Shown in pieces: positions 16,319 to 25,110 of a DNA stretch of 64,000 nt (within the stretch, counting starts at the first letter, position 1; every line of letters begins with the position of its first letter). Location: assembly GCA_963846475.1 (NCBI GenBank), contig CAWJVZ010000004.1, positions 372,001 to 436,000 of the forward strand, in the 5' to 3' direction. The DNA is from DASWJZ01 sp963846475 (GTDB lineage: Bacteria > Pseudomonadota > Alphaproteobacteria > Rhizobiales > Afifellaceae). Below the pieces are notes generated by a model. That model saw only the letters and a list, made by a program, of their open reading frames with translations. It was not told the DNA's origin and searched no databases. Both the position numbers and the translations under genes were made by a program.

Positions 16319-17242
16319 CTACTCCCGAGCTGACGGGGTGGGAGCCGGCGACGACACCGCGGGCTGAACGGGCGGTTCGGCGGGCGGCGGAGCGGGGAAG
16401 TGCGGGGCTCGCAGGAAGTGCGGGTCGTCGCCGAGATTGGCTCCGACGGGCCCTATGCAGGCGAACGGGGAGCTTTCCGGATGCAGCATGGCGGCGACCG
16501 CAGCCTCGTCGGCCGGCAGCGCGAGCGCGGCGCAAAGCTCGCCCAGCCGCGCCTCGGGCCGCGCGAACAGCTCCTCCACGGGCAGCTCGACCTGCCTTTC
16601 GGCCGGCACCGTGGCGAGAAACGCCGCGATCCGCTTCTCCACTTCGCGACGCACACGATCCGGGTCCAGCTCCGGCTTTTTTCGTGCGGGTCCGGCTACC
16701 GGGCGAAACAGAGCCAGTTCCTCGTCTCCGCCCCCTAGCACCGCACTGCCCTTCGTCCGCACATCGCCCACAAGACGCACATAATGGGCGTCAGGGCATG
16801 CCTCGGCGATGCGCTTCAGGTGCTCGGGACTGCGGAGATGCGCACGGCTCTTCTCCACGACCCGGAACGGCGCCGCGCGGGCGCGGATTTCGTTAAAGAC
16901 GCGAGAAACCGGCCAGTGCATCCGACGCATGACCCACCGCCGGGCCATGGAAACGGCCGCAAGGGACTGCTCGCCGGCGACAAGCTGCGCCACCGTGCGC
17001 AGCAGCCCGTGCATCTGCCCTTGCTTGTGACGCGCCATGTCCAGCCAGGCGTCCTCCAGCGTGTCGGCGACGAACAGGTTGAGTTCCGCCACCCCGAAGG
17101 CGGCAGGGTTGCAGCCGATCATGGCGCCGACCATGGCGCCGCCGGTAAAAGGCGCAGCAAGCACGAAGATGGGCGAGGCCCCGTCCTGCGCGCCCTTCTG
17201 TCCGTCGTGAGCCGTTTCTGGAGAGGAAGGCAAGCGTCGCAT
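16319..17242 (-). CDS. Degenerate sulfotransferase-like protein
   Basis: This 307-residue protein is related along its length to the sulfotransferases at 18,546 and 20,815. Shared features are the FGVAELNLF segment (GLPELNLF there), HGLLRTVAQL, the middle VVEKS, and the C-terminal AMLHPESSPFACIGP followed by LGDDPHFL. The PAPS phosphosulfate-binding loop is changed from PPRSYSS/APRSFSS to APFTGGAM, EKSP has become EKSR, and the TRHPR 3'-phosphate motif is absent, with a deletion in this area. It has probably lost PAPS binding or catalysis. ATG 17,242 is chosen because upstream codons to 17,326 are low-complexity. The C-terminus is Pro/Ala-rich. It may be a decaying gene or a non-catalytic partner. 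Confidence 0.7.
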   Translation of the reverse strand: MRRLPSSPETAHDGQKGAQDGASPIFVLAAPFTGGAMVGAMIGCNPAAFGVAELNLFVADTLEDAWLDMARHKQGQMHGLLRTVAQLVAGEQSLAAVSMARRWVMRRMHWPVSRVFNEIRARAAPFRVVEKSRAHLRSPEHLKRIAEACPDAHYVRLVGDVRTKGSAVLGGGDEELALFRPVAGPARKKPELDPDRVRREVEKRIAAFLATVPAERQVELPVEELFARPEARLGELCAALALPADEAAVAAMLHPESSPFACIGPVGANLGDDPHFLRAPHFPAPPPAEPPVQPAVSSPAPTPSARE

Positions 17243-17444
17243 TGAAGGTGTTGTGCTGCGGCGCGATAGAGCACGGGGCCACGCTGTGACGCAAGCGCGG
17301 CCCCGCTCAGCGAGCAGACGCGACAAAGCGGGTTCTGTCTGCTCGGGTAGCGGCGAGACCGGAGCCGGGCAGGTGCTTGACGCCTAGCTCACCGGCGCTA
17401 TCAGGTGCCGCAGCCGACGTTCTAGCAGCTGCAGCAGAGTTGTC

Positions 17445-18398
17445 ATGAATAGCCCGGGGCTGCCGCAGAAGACGCATACCTACCTCCACCATCACCTGGA
17501 TTCCTCACGGTGGGATCGCTACAAGCCCCGGCCCGACGACATTATCATCACGGCGTCGTACAAGGCCGGCACGACCTGGGTGCAGAGGATCCTTAGCCTG
17601 CTGGTGTTCCAGGGCACCGCGCTCGACGGGCCCCTCAACCGGGTCTCTCCGTGGGTTGACGGCAGGCTGTTCGGACGCATCGGGCTGATCATCAACGGTC
17701 TGGAAGGGCAAAAACACCGGCGCTTCGTGAAGAGCCACCTGCCGTTTGACGGGCTGCCCTACTGGCCGCAGGTCAAGTACATCGTGGTCGCCCGCGACAC
17801 CCGCGACGTGTTCATGTCCCTGTGCAATCATTACGCCGGCTATACGGACGCGATCTACGAAAGGCTGAACCCGCCGAACCGCAGCTGGGCGGAGTTCCCA
17901 AGGTGGCAGAATGACGTCCACGGGCTCTGGCGCGCATGGATGACACGCGGCTGGTTCGATTGGGAGAGCGATGGCTGGCCGTGGTGGTCCCATCACCATC
18001 ACGCCCGGACCTATTGGAGGTTTCGCGCGCTCGAAAATCTCCTGTTCGTCCACTACAACGACCTCAAGGCCGACCTGAACGCAGAGATGCGCCGCATTTC
18101 GGAGTTCCTCGGCATCCCCATCGACGAAGAGATCTGGCCCTCGCTCGTCGAAGCCGCCTCGTTCAAGGCGATGAAGGCCAATGCGGCAACGACCCATGCC
18201 GATATGGATTTCGCCTTCAAGAACGGAGCGGACGGATTCATTTTCAAGGGCACCAACGAGCGCTGGCGTGGCGTGCTCACGGCCCACGAACTACAGCTCT
18301 ACGAACAAGCCGCCGCCAGGCTCGAGCCGGACCTCAGGGCCTGGCTGGAAAGCGGGCGGGGCGCCGTCACCGCCGAGCCCGGCCGAGCGCCGCGATGA
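17445..18398 (+). CDS. Sulfotransferase, cytosolic/aryl type (Sulfotransferase_1)
   Basis: This 317-residue PAPS-dependent sulfotransferase has the 5'-phosphosulfate loop TASYKAGTTWVQ near residues 36-47 (family form TYPKSGTTW), catalytic base His98 in KSHLPFD, the 3'-phosphate motif ARDTRDVFMSLCNHY, and C-terminal FKGTNERWRGVL (family form RKGxxGDWKxxF). All key residues are present, so it should be active. It would transfer sulfate to a hydroxyl or amine in the cytoplasm. It belongs to a different subfamily from the other three sulfotransferase-like genes here. The start is ATG 17445, and no strong ribosome site is visible. It diverges from the degenerate copy across about 200 bases. Confidence 0.9.
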   Translation: MNSPGLPQKTHTYLHHHLDSSRWDRYKPRPDDIIITASYKAGTTWVQRILSLLVFQGTALDGPLNRVSPWVDGRLFGRIGLIINGLEGQKHRRFVKSHLPFDGLPYWPQVKYIVVARDTRDVFMSLCNHYAGYTDAIYERLNPPNRSWAEFPRWQNDVHGLWRAWMTRGWFDWESDGWPWWSHHHHARTYWRFRALENLLFVHYNDLKADLNAEMRRISEFLGIPIDEEIWPSLVEAASFKAMKANAATTHADMDFAFKNGADGFIFKGTNERWRGVLTAHELQLYEQAAARLEPDLRAWLESGRGAVTAEPGRAPR

Positions 18399-18545
18399 AC
18401 GAGGAGCGCTCCGCCGCGGCGGGAGTTCGCCGAAAGGGCAAGGAAGCCGCCCTAAGGGCGCCTCCCGCAATTGTAATGCGCTCCCTTCGTCAGTAGGTTA
18501 GTCCCCTCGCCTCAGGGCTCCGCCCACCACCCCGAAAGCCTTGAA

Positions 18546-19442
18546 ATGCGTGACGCTCTCATCATCCTTTGCCCTCCTCGCTCCTACTCCTCCGTCCTCA
18601 GCGGGATCATCGGATGTCATCCTGAGTGTTACGGCCTTCCGGAGCTGCACCTCTTTGCCGGACGCACGCTGGGCGAGGTACGGAACCACGAGGTGCGCCG
18701 CATCCGCACGCATGGACGGCACGGGCTGCTGAGAACGCTGGCGCAGCTGCACGAGGGCGTGCAGACCGAAGATTCCGTCGCGCGCGCCGACGAATGGATC
18801 GAGCAGCACCTGGACTGGCCGATCCACCGTGTTTTCGACTACATCCAGGAGCTCGTCGGACCGAAATTGCTGGTCGAGAAGAGCCCCACCGCCCTTTTAA
18901 AACGCGAATATCTCGAGCGCATCCTCCAGGTCTTCCCGAATGCGAGCCTGATCCATCTGACGCGCCATCCGCGCAGCATGGTGGAATCGGTCCGCTCCAT
19001 GCGGGAAAATCACGGCAGCCCGATTGCCAAGCGAGCCGGAAACCGCTCGCACTTCAACGCTGAGGAGGAGTGGCGCACCAGCCACGAGAACATCATCAAT
19101 GTGACGGAGCGGTTGCCGCTCGGCCAGTGCATGCGCCTGAAGGGCGAAGAGGTGATGGCAAATCTTTCCGTCTACCTGCCGCAGATCTGCGACTGGCTCG
19201 GCATTCGCAGCGACCCCGAGGCCATCGAAGCGATGATGCATCCGGAAATCTCGCCCTATGCATGCCCCGGCCCGCGCGGCGCCTCGCGCGGCAACGACCC
19301 GAACTTTTTGGAGAACCCCCGGCTCGATCCCGAGCGCCTCGCGCGCATTCGCGAGCCGCTGCTCGAAGGCGAACTGAGCTGGCGGGAGGGCGTATTCGAG
19401 AAAGGCGTCGTGAAGCTCGCCAAGCAGCTCGGCTATTCCTGA
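18546..19442 (+). CDS. Sulfotransferase, Sulfotransferase_3 type (copy A)
   Basis: This 298-residue sulfotransferase has the 5'-phosphosulfate loop CPPRSYSSVLSGIIG at the N-terminus, EKSPTALLKREYL in the middle, and HLTRHPRSMVES for the 3'-phosphate of PAPS. It shares about its whole length with the gene at 20,815, including PECYGLPEL, GRHGLLRTLAQLH, GQCMRLKGEE, AIEAMMHPE-SPYACPGPRGA and the final QLGYS/QFGYS. Its stop TGA overlaps the next ATG (TGATG), so it is translationally coupled to propeller copy 2. It has no signal peptide and is cytosolic. Confidence 0.88.
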   Translation: MRDALIILCPPRSYSSVLSGIIGCHPECYGLPELHLFAGRTLGEVRNHEVRRIRTHGRHGLLRTLAQLHEGVQTEDSVARADEWIEQHLDWPIHRVFDYIQELVGPKLLVEKSPTALLKREYLERILQVFPNASLIHLTRHPRSMVESVRSMRENHGSPIAKRAGNRSHFNAEEEWRTSHENIINVTERLPLGQCMRLKGEEVMANLSVYLPQICDWLGIRSDPEAIEAMMHPEISPYACPGPRGASRGNDPNFLENPRLDPERLARIREPLLEGELSWREGVFEKGVVKLAKQLGYS

Positions 19443-20818
19443 TGAGCGGGATCATCACGGCCGAGCGCTTCCAATCCATCACAGAGGAAACTACCGTCGG
19501 GCCCAGTTCTGCGGCGGCGAGCGCGATCTCGTTCTTCCGCGGCAGCCCCTATGTCGGGACGAGCGTCGCCGGCCTCGCCGGCTCGGACGATCCGCCGCGG
19601 ATCATGCGCTACGCCGCGGAAAACGGTAGCTGGGAGATTGTCTACGAACCGCCCATGGTCGAGCCCACACCGCGGTGGCAGGCGCCGGACGTGCAGGTCG
19701 CCGGCCGGCTCGACGGAGCGAGTGGAAGCGTGCTCACCGAGCCGGGCGGCAGCGTGCCGCGCGACACCGGCTATCGCTCAATGTGCGTTTTCCAGGGGAA
19801 GGCGGACGCGGAGCCGGCGCTTTACGTCAGCTCGATGTCGCGGCTCGGCGGAATCCTACTGCGCTCTCCCGACGGCCGGCAATTCGAGCAAATCGGGGCG
19901 GCGGGCCTCGGCAACCCCGACCTCTATTCCGTCGGGGGCCTAATCAGCTTTGGAGGGCGGCTGTTCGCCGCGCCGGCGGGCACCATCAGCGACACTTACC
20001 TCGATCCCAACCTGCCACCGGAGCCGATGATCTACGTTTCCGACGATCCCGCGACAGGCGTGTGGAGCGCGGCATGCGAGGCGGGCTTCGGCGACCCGTC
20101 CAACATCGCCATAACGTCGCTCTGCGCCGCGCACGGGCGTCTTTACGCGGGCACCCTCAATGCCGATCGCGGCTTTCAGCTCTGGCAGAGCAATGCGGAA
20201 GGAAGCCCGCCATTCCAGTGGACGCGCGTCATCGTCGACGGCGCGCAGGTCTACAACCAGAACCTCACCGTGTCGGCCATGGCGGAATTCGGCGGCGCTC
20301 TTTACGTCGGAAGCGGCATCACCGGCTACGGCGCCGACATCGTGCTCGAAATCGGGCCGGCGCCGGCGGAGCTCATCCGCGTTCACCCCGACGGCAGCTG
20401 GGACCTGATCGTCGGGCGAATGCGCTTCAGCCGCGACGGCATGAAAGTGCCGCTTTCCCTGCTCGGCCCGGGGCTCGACGATTTCTACAACTCGGCGATC
20501 TGGGCACTCGCCGAGCACGAGGACGTCCTATACCTCGGCACGCAGCAGTGGGAGGCGCTACGCGCGCTCGAGCTGGACGAGGGACCCATCGTGGGCGGCT
20601 ATCAGCTCTGGGCCAGCGAGAACGGCGAGGACTGGACACTCGTGATCGAGGACGGACGCGGCAATCCGGCCGAGTTCGCGATCGCTGCCATGGCGTCCAC
20701 GCCGCTCGGCCTCATGGTGGGCAGCCGGAACGAGAGCGCTCTTCTGAAGCTGATCGGCGGCGAAAGCGAGTCGGTCTTAGAGCTGAAGCCGGGTTTCGAA
20801 GTGCTGCTCGGCAAATGA
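19442..20818 (+). CDS. Beta-propeller-like protein (copy 2)
   Basis: This 458-residue paralog of the protein at 7470 is built from propeller-type units such as LYVSSMS, LYAGTLN, LYVGSGI and LYLGTQQ alternating with LLRSPDG, QLWQS and QLWASENG. It is about 50 residues shorter than copy 1 and lacks its Arg-rich N-terminal extension. No catalytic motif or signal peptide is visible. The start overlaps the upstream sulfotransferase by one base and its stop overlaps the next sulfotransferase by four (ATGA), so the three proteins are probably made in fixed ratio and may form a complex. The function is unknown. Confidence 0.78.
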   Translation: MSGIITAERFQSITEETTVGPSSAAASAISFFRGSPYVGTSVAGLAGSDDPPRIMRYAAENGSWEIVYEPPMVEPTPRWQAPDVQVAGRLDGASGSVLTEPGGSVPRDTGYRSMCVFQGKADAEPALYVSSMSRLGGILLRSPDGRQFEQIGAAGLGNPDLYSVGGLISFGGRLFAAPAGTISDTYLDPNLPPEPMIYVSDDPATGVWSAACEAGFGDPSNIAITSLCAAHGRLYAGTLNADRGFQLWQSNAEGSPPFQWTRVIVDGAQVYNQNLTVSAMAEFGGALYVGSGITGYGADIVLEIGPAPAELIRVHPDGSWDLIVGRMRFSRDGMKVPLSLLGPGLDDFYNSAIWALAEHEDVLYLGTQQWEALRALELDEGPIVGGYQLWASENGEDWTLVIEDGRGNPAEFAIAAMASTPLGLMVGSRNESALLKLIGGESESVLELKPGFEVLLGK

Positions 20819-21690
20819 CGCCCGAGCCCGTCTTCATCCTGAGCGCGCCGCGTTCGTTTTCGTCGATCGTCTGCGGCATCATCGGACAGCATCCGGAATG
20901 CTACGGGCTGCCGGAGCTGAACCTCTTCCTGGCCGACGACCTCGGCTCGCTGTGGTGGGGCCCGCTCGCCCTGATACCGATCGGCAAGCACGGCCTGCTC
21001 CGGGCGCTGGCGCAGCTGCACGACGGCGAGCAGACCGAAGATACGATCAGTAGCGCGCACAAGTGGGTGATCGAGCACTCCTCGTGGACTCCGAAGCAGG
21101 TGTTTTCGCATCTGCAGGACCTGATCGGCCCCAGGATTCCGGTTGAGAAGAGCCCGGCTACCGTGTTCCGTCAGGAGTACATGCACCGCCTGGTCCGTCT
21201 CTACCCGAATGCCCGCTTCATTCACCTCACCCGCCATCCGCGAGGAACGGCTGAGTCCATGCTGCGGCTTCGGAAAATGTACGAGCAGAGCGGCATGCCC
21301 GATCCGGAGCGCATTTGGACGCGCAGCAACGAGATCATCATCAAGGCCACGGAACACCTGCCGAACGGCCAGTGCATGCGCCTGCAGGGCGAGGAATTCC
21401 TGCATAACCTCGACCAATTCCTCCCGCAACTCTGCGAATGGATGGGCGTCCGCGGGGATGCCGAGGCGATCGAGGCAATGATGCATCCGGAACGGTCGCC
21501 GTATGCATGCCCTGGACCGCGCGGCGCGCCGCTCGGCAACGACGTGAATTTTTTGAACAGCCCGGCGCTTGACCGCTCACGGCTGGCGCGTGCCGAACTC
21601 CCCGCGCTCGCCGGGCAGCTGTCATGGCGGAAGGGCGAGTCGTTTGGCAAGGAGACGATGAGCGTCGCCAGGCAGTTCGGGTATTCCTGA
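20815..21690 (+). CDS. Sulfotransferase, Sulfotransferase_3 type (copy B)
   Basis: This 291-residue sulfotransferase is paralogous to copy A. The 5'-phosphosulfate loop is SAPRSFSSIVCGIIG, followed by EKSPATVFRQEYM and the 3'-phosphate motif HLTRHPRGTAES. The start ATG 20,815 overlaps the propeller stop (ATGA). Intact motifs argue for activity. The A/B pair probably arose by duplication with the propeller gene between them, or by insertion of it. The different residues around the loop (APRSF against PPRSY) hint at different acceptors. Confidence 0.88.
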   Translation: MTPEPVFILSAPRSFSSIVCGIIGQHPECYGLPELNLFLADDLGSLWWGPLALIPIGKHGLLRALAQLHDGEQTEDTISSAHKWVIEHSSWTPKQVFSHLQDLIGPRIPVEKSPATVFRQEYMHRLVRLYPNARFIHLTRHPRGTAESMLRLRKMYEQSGMPDPERIWTRSNEIIIKATEHLPNGQCMRLQGEEFLHNLDQFLPQLCEWMGVRGDAEAIEAMMHPERSPYACPGPRGAPLGNDVNFLNSPALDRSRLARAELPALAGQLSWRKGESFGKETMSVARQFGYS

Positions 21691-21756
21691 GGGCTTTGCG
21701 CCCACCGCCAACGTTCGATCGCAAAACGGAGCGTATTTGCGACTGGCTCTTCCTCT

Positions 21757-21873
21757 CCCGGGACGGGACTGTTGCGAAATTCAGAATCCGAAGGAACATT
21801 TCCAAATCCGAAAGGAACTCCTCGGAATCGAAACGAGAACCTTGTTCTATTTCGCAACAGGCCCGGGACGGGA
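21757..21873. mobile_element. 92-base MITE-like element with 12-base terminal inverted repeats and flanking direct repeats
   Basis: CTGTTGCGAAAT at 21769-21780 and its exact complement ATTTCGCAACAG at 21849-21860 bound a 92-base unit. CCCGGGACGGGA occurs directly on both sides (21757-21768 and 21862-21873), as expected for a target-site duplication, although that sequence may also belong to the surrounding repeat. The interior contains two direct copies of AATCCGAAGGAAC/AATCCGAAAGGAAC and is less G+C-rich than its neighbourhood. It is too short to encode a transposase, so it would be non-autonomous. Confidence 0.6.
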
Positions 21874-21992
21874 GAGGCCGAACTCGCGGAACGCGAGCGG
21901 GTGAGGGTCACCAATCGTGGAGCGCGGCTTCGGGCGACCCTCACCCGGCTCCGCGCTACCCGCGGACTCGGCCTCTCCCCTCCGGGGAGAGG
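21870..21992. repeat. Long imperfect inverted repeat with terminal hairpin, dispersed intergenic type
   Basis: Left arm 21870-21909 (GGGAGAGGCC...GGGTGAGGGTC) pairs with right arm 21936-21979 (GACCCTCACCC...GGCCTCTCCC). A perfect nine-base hairpin, CCTCTCCCC-TCC-GGGGAGAGG, follows at 21972-21992. Elements containing GAGGGTC and CCTCTCCCC are common between genes in alphaproteobacterial genomes. The MITE-like unit appears to have inserted at the edge of this one. Confidence 0.6.
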
Positions 21993-22092
21993 AAAAGGCG
22001 GCACCTCGCTCCAAATGCTGTTGCCCTGGTTCCGGTCGCTCGCGTCGCGACGGCTGCAGCGCACGCTCCGCTGAAGGGCAGCCCTCGGCCCG

Positions 22093-22644
22093 CTATTCCG
22101 GCTTGGATGCCGCCGACGCGTCGCGCAGATGCTGGACCTCGGCCTCGAGACTGGCCAAGCGCTCCTCGACCCGTTTCAAGCGCTCGGCGATCTGGGTCGC
22201 GCTCTCGTCGCGGCTTTTCGGGCCCATGCTCTCCCACGGCTTGCGGCCGGGCCCCTTTTGAACCGGCGCCCCGCCGCCCGCGCCGCCCCGCTGCTGCAGC
22301 ATCCGGCGCATCAGCTGAGCGCGAAAATTTCCGCCGCCCTGCCCGCCCCCGGCTTCGGCATCTCCCGAATCCTCATCCTCGCCGCCCTGCTGACGCCGGC
22401 CCCTGCGCTGTCCGCCTCCGCCGCCCCGCATCCCGCCTCCGCCGCCCCGCATCCCGCCGCCACCAAACCCGCCGCCGCCCCCGCCGAACCCGCCTCCGCC
22501 CACGCCTGGAGCGCGCGCCGGCTGATCATCGGCGCTCTCGGCGGCGGGGGGCGGCGGCTCGGCCGCCACCTTGGCTGCGATCTCCGCGCGGCGCCGCGCC
22601 AGCTCTTCCATCTTGGCGCGCCGCTTCTCGTCGTCCTGGCTCAT
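22093..22644 (-). CDS. Gly/Arg-rich low-complexity protein with C-terminal coiled coil
   Basis: This 183-residue protein is unrecognised. The N-terminus is a short charged helix (MSQDDEKRRAKMEELARRRAE). Residues about 48-75 are almost pure Gly/Phe/Met/Arg, an RGG-like stretch, and a heptad-like C-terminal helix follows (RLKRVEERLASLEAEVQHL). ATG 22,644 has GAGAGGG upstream. It lies 90 bases downstream of the frameshifted TPR gene and is probably co-transcribed. The TPR protein also ends in a Gly/Arg-rich tail, so the two may share a property such as RNA binding or condensation. That is inference. Confidence 0.65.
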   Translation of the reverse strand: MSQDDEKRRAKMEELARRRAEIAAKVAAEPPPPAAESADDQPARAPGVGGGGFGGGGGGFGGGGMRGGGGGMRGGGGGQRRGRRQQGGEDEDSGDAEAGGGQGGGNFRAQLMRRMLQQRGGAGGGAPVQKGPGRKPWESMGPKSRDESATQIAERLKRVEERLASLEAEVQHLRDASAASKPE

Positions 22645-22734
22645 TTTGACCCTCTCGCTCGCGTCCGCTCAGACGCGCCACGCTCGCCTTATCGAGCGCC
22701 GATCCACAATGGCATTCCACGCAGCCCGCCCGGA

Positions 22735-23911
22735 TCACCCGTTCGTTTGGCCCCCCGGCAGGGCACGTCCGCCCCGTCCGCCCCCTCCGCCCCCTCGCCG
22801 CATCTGGCGTCCGAAGCGCCTGTTGCCGGGTCCGGAGGCCTGCGCACCGCGGCGCCGCTTCGGAGGGGTCGACGCCATGATCTCCTGCGCCCGCTTCGCG
22901 ACGTCCTCGGGACGGCCGCCGCCTTCCAGGATCGCCTTCAGCTCGGGATCGGTGTCGGAGGCGTCGCGCTGATTGAGAACCGCGGCCCGGGTACTGTTCG
23001 ACCGCTTCAACGTAGCGCCCCTGCGAGACATAGATGTCGGCAATCTTCTGATGCAGCGCCGAGGACCGCCGGCTCCGCCGGGCGGCGTCGTGGAGAATGC
23101 GAAGAGCGTCGTCGGGCTTTTCCAGGGCGAGGTAGGAATTCGCGATGCTCACGACCGCCGACGGCTGCCGCGGATTGAGGCTGTAGGACTTGGTCAGCGC
23201 GGCCACTGCCGATTCGTGGTCGCCCATCTCGGCAAAGGTGAGCCCGAGACCGAAATGGGTGATGGCCTGATCGGGCGCGGCCCTCACCGCCCGCTCGAAG
23301 CAATCCCGCGCCGCGCTCAGGTTTTTTTCGCGCAGATACACCTGGCCGAGCCTGCTCAATGCGGACCAGTGGTCCGGCTTGAGCTCGACGGCGCGCTCGA
23401 GCTCGGCCTTCCCGGCGGCCTCCTGACCGCTCCGCAACAACAGGTTCGCAAGGAGTAGCCGCGGCGCCACCTGCTGCGGATTGTGCTCGAGCATCTCGCG
23501 AAGCCGGCTGATCCCCTCTGCCGCGTCGCCCTCGTTGGCGGAATGACGGCTCAGCTTTACCTGCGCCAGCACCAGCGACGGGTCGAGCTGGCTGGCATCC
23601 TGGTATTCCTCGTAGGCGCCCTCAATGTCGCCGAGACGCTCCCTGGCGCGCCCGATCGCCAGCTTGGCCGCAGCGAAGTTGGGCTGCAGCGCCAGGGCGT
23701 CCTGCAAGAGCTCCAGCGCCTTCTCGTTGTCGCCCTCCCGCAGACAGACCTGGCCGAGCCCGAACCGCGCCATGGCGAGCTCCGGCTGCTCCTCCGCCAG
23801 ACGGCTGAAAATCGCGCGCGCCGCTTCCAGATCGCCCGCCTTCAGGTAGGACATGCCCTGTTGAACGTCTTTCCTGGCGCGCTGCTTCGATTGCATTCCC
23901 TGCTGCGGCAT
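22735..23911 (-). pseudogene. TPR-repeat protein with a +1 frameshift
   Basis: From ATG 23,911 the frame encodes about nine tetratricopeptide repeats (for example QGMSYLKAGDLEAARAIFSR and YEEYQDASQLDPSLVLAQVK) up to YVSQGRYVEAVEQY near residue 308. There the reading becomes Arg-rich and unlike protein. Skipping one base in CCCGGG at about 22,986-22,991 restores the expected TPR end, RAAVLNQRDASDTDPELK, and runs to a Gly/Arg-rich tail ending at 22,735. The repaired product would be about 390 residues. TPR proteins are scaffolds and often accompany sulfotransferases and carrier proteins. The extra base may be a sequencing error or a true mutation. Confidence 0.75.
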
Positions 23912-24186
23912 TGGAGTCCCGACTATTCCCTTCGATGAGGCCCTCGCCGCGGCTAATGCGGGGCCGGCCAGCCAGCGGTCGCGAGGGCAGATATCCGGCG
24001 CGGCAACATGGGCGAACTACCACGGCTCCCCATGATCTCACCGCCGGATCGAGCTTGCGCAGTGTATGGCAGCGGGGTCCATCGCGGTCAAGCGGCCTTG
24101 CGGGCTGAGCCAGCTCGCAGAGCATTCGACGAGCGGCCGCCAAGCCGCTGATGCTGCGCGCGATTTTGCGTCGCGAGGGCGCGGCG

Positions 24187-24852
24187 CTAGGCCGATTCGT
24201 CGCTGAACATGGAGGCGAGGATCTTCTCGATGGTGCCGTCCTTGGCGAGCAGTGCGGCGAGCGCGTGGCCGCCTGTTTGGTAGCGGTGCAGATGGGTATC
24301 CGGCAGGCCGCGCAGCCGCTCCGCCTGCATCCGGTCCCGCTCGGCGGTCACGCAATAATAGAGGTGATACTGGGTCCTGCCGTTCGGATCGGCGAGCAGC
24401 GGTTTTACGTCGAGATAGTGCAGGCAGACGTCGGCGTCCTGCCGCAGCACCTGGACGCGCGGGTGGTCGTCTTCGAGCACCGTCTGCGGCGAGAAGGCAT
24501 GCACCACGTCGGCGCTCAGCAGCCAGCCGAACACCAGCGCCGCATAGCCGCCGCCGGAGGTGCCGAGGGTGGCGACCTTGGTGATGCCGCGCCGGGCGAT
24601 CGCTTCGGTCAGATATTCCGCCGTGCCCTCGATGTTCCTCGTCTGACCTTCGATGCCCCAATGGTACCAGACTTGCCGCGGGTCCCGCATGAAGATCTTG
24701 TTGAAAGTGCAGTTCTGCGTCATCGACATGTAGTTGAACAGCGTCCGGCGCGGCGCGAGACCGGCGGCAAATCCGCTGAACACGATCAGAGCCCGATCGT
24801 CGCCGGGAGACCACACTTCAACGACTTGCTGCAGGTCCTGATCGTCGGTCAT
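24187..24852 (-). CDS. Alpha/beta hydrolase-like protein (copy A)
   Basis: This 221-residue protein has a nucleophile elbow GTSGGGYAAL (Ser99) after a beta strand (VATL) and a late His in GGHALAAL. The AFSPQT motif after the elbow is shared with copy B at 25,383, and identity between the copies is high throughout (VWYHWGIEGQTRNIEGTAEY in both). It is somewhat small for the fold but keeps its core. It may be an esterase or thioesterase on a carrier-bound or polysaccharide substrate. A divergent ACP gene starts 258 bases away. It has no signal peptide. Confidence 0.72.
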   Translation of the reverse strand: MTDDQDLQQVVEVWSPGDDRALIVFSGFAAGLAPRRTLFNYMSMTQNCTFNKIFMRDPRQVWYHWGIEGQTRNIEGTAEYLTEAIARRGITKVATLGTSGGGYAALVFGWLLSADVVHAFSPQTVLEDDHPRVQVLRQDADVCLHYLDVKPLLADPNGRTQYHLYYCVTAERDRMQAERLRGLPDTHLHRYQTGGHALAALLAKDGTIEKILASMFSDESA

Positions 24853-25110
24853 GAATAAGTGCTCTTCGGCGTGGGGAAGTGCGGCGTGGCTCTGTACGCC
24901 ATTTCCGCGGCGGTACCGGCGCTATGCGGGAGGGCCACGGATTGCCCGTCTCCAGCAGGCCACGGCTCCATAGCGCGTATGTCGGCGTGACGGCAAGCAA
25001 TGCAAAGCCGCGGGACTCGGCCCTCGCCCATCTCGTCCCCGCGGTATTGTCGGCCGGGATCGATGATGGCAGGAAGGGCGAGCGCGAACAGGTCATGCGT
25101 GAGGGATCGA

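Larger units (their letters stand above)
21691..22092. other. Repeat-dense gene-free interval
   Basis: This 400-base gap between the sulfotransferase operon and the convergent Gly-rich gene contains no plausible gene. It holds a 92-base MITE-like insertion, a long imperfect inverted repeat and a short perfect hairpin, listed separately. Nothing recognisable is seen at 21,993-22,092. Confidence 0.6.

Noticed and set aside
22526..22734. C-terminal part of the uninterrupted TPR frame
   Set aside because: Reading beyond the frameshift gives Arg-rich sequence that overlaps the start of the downstream gene. The other frame gives the natural TPR end.
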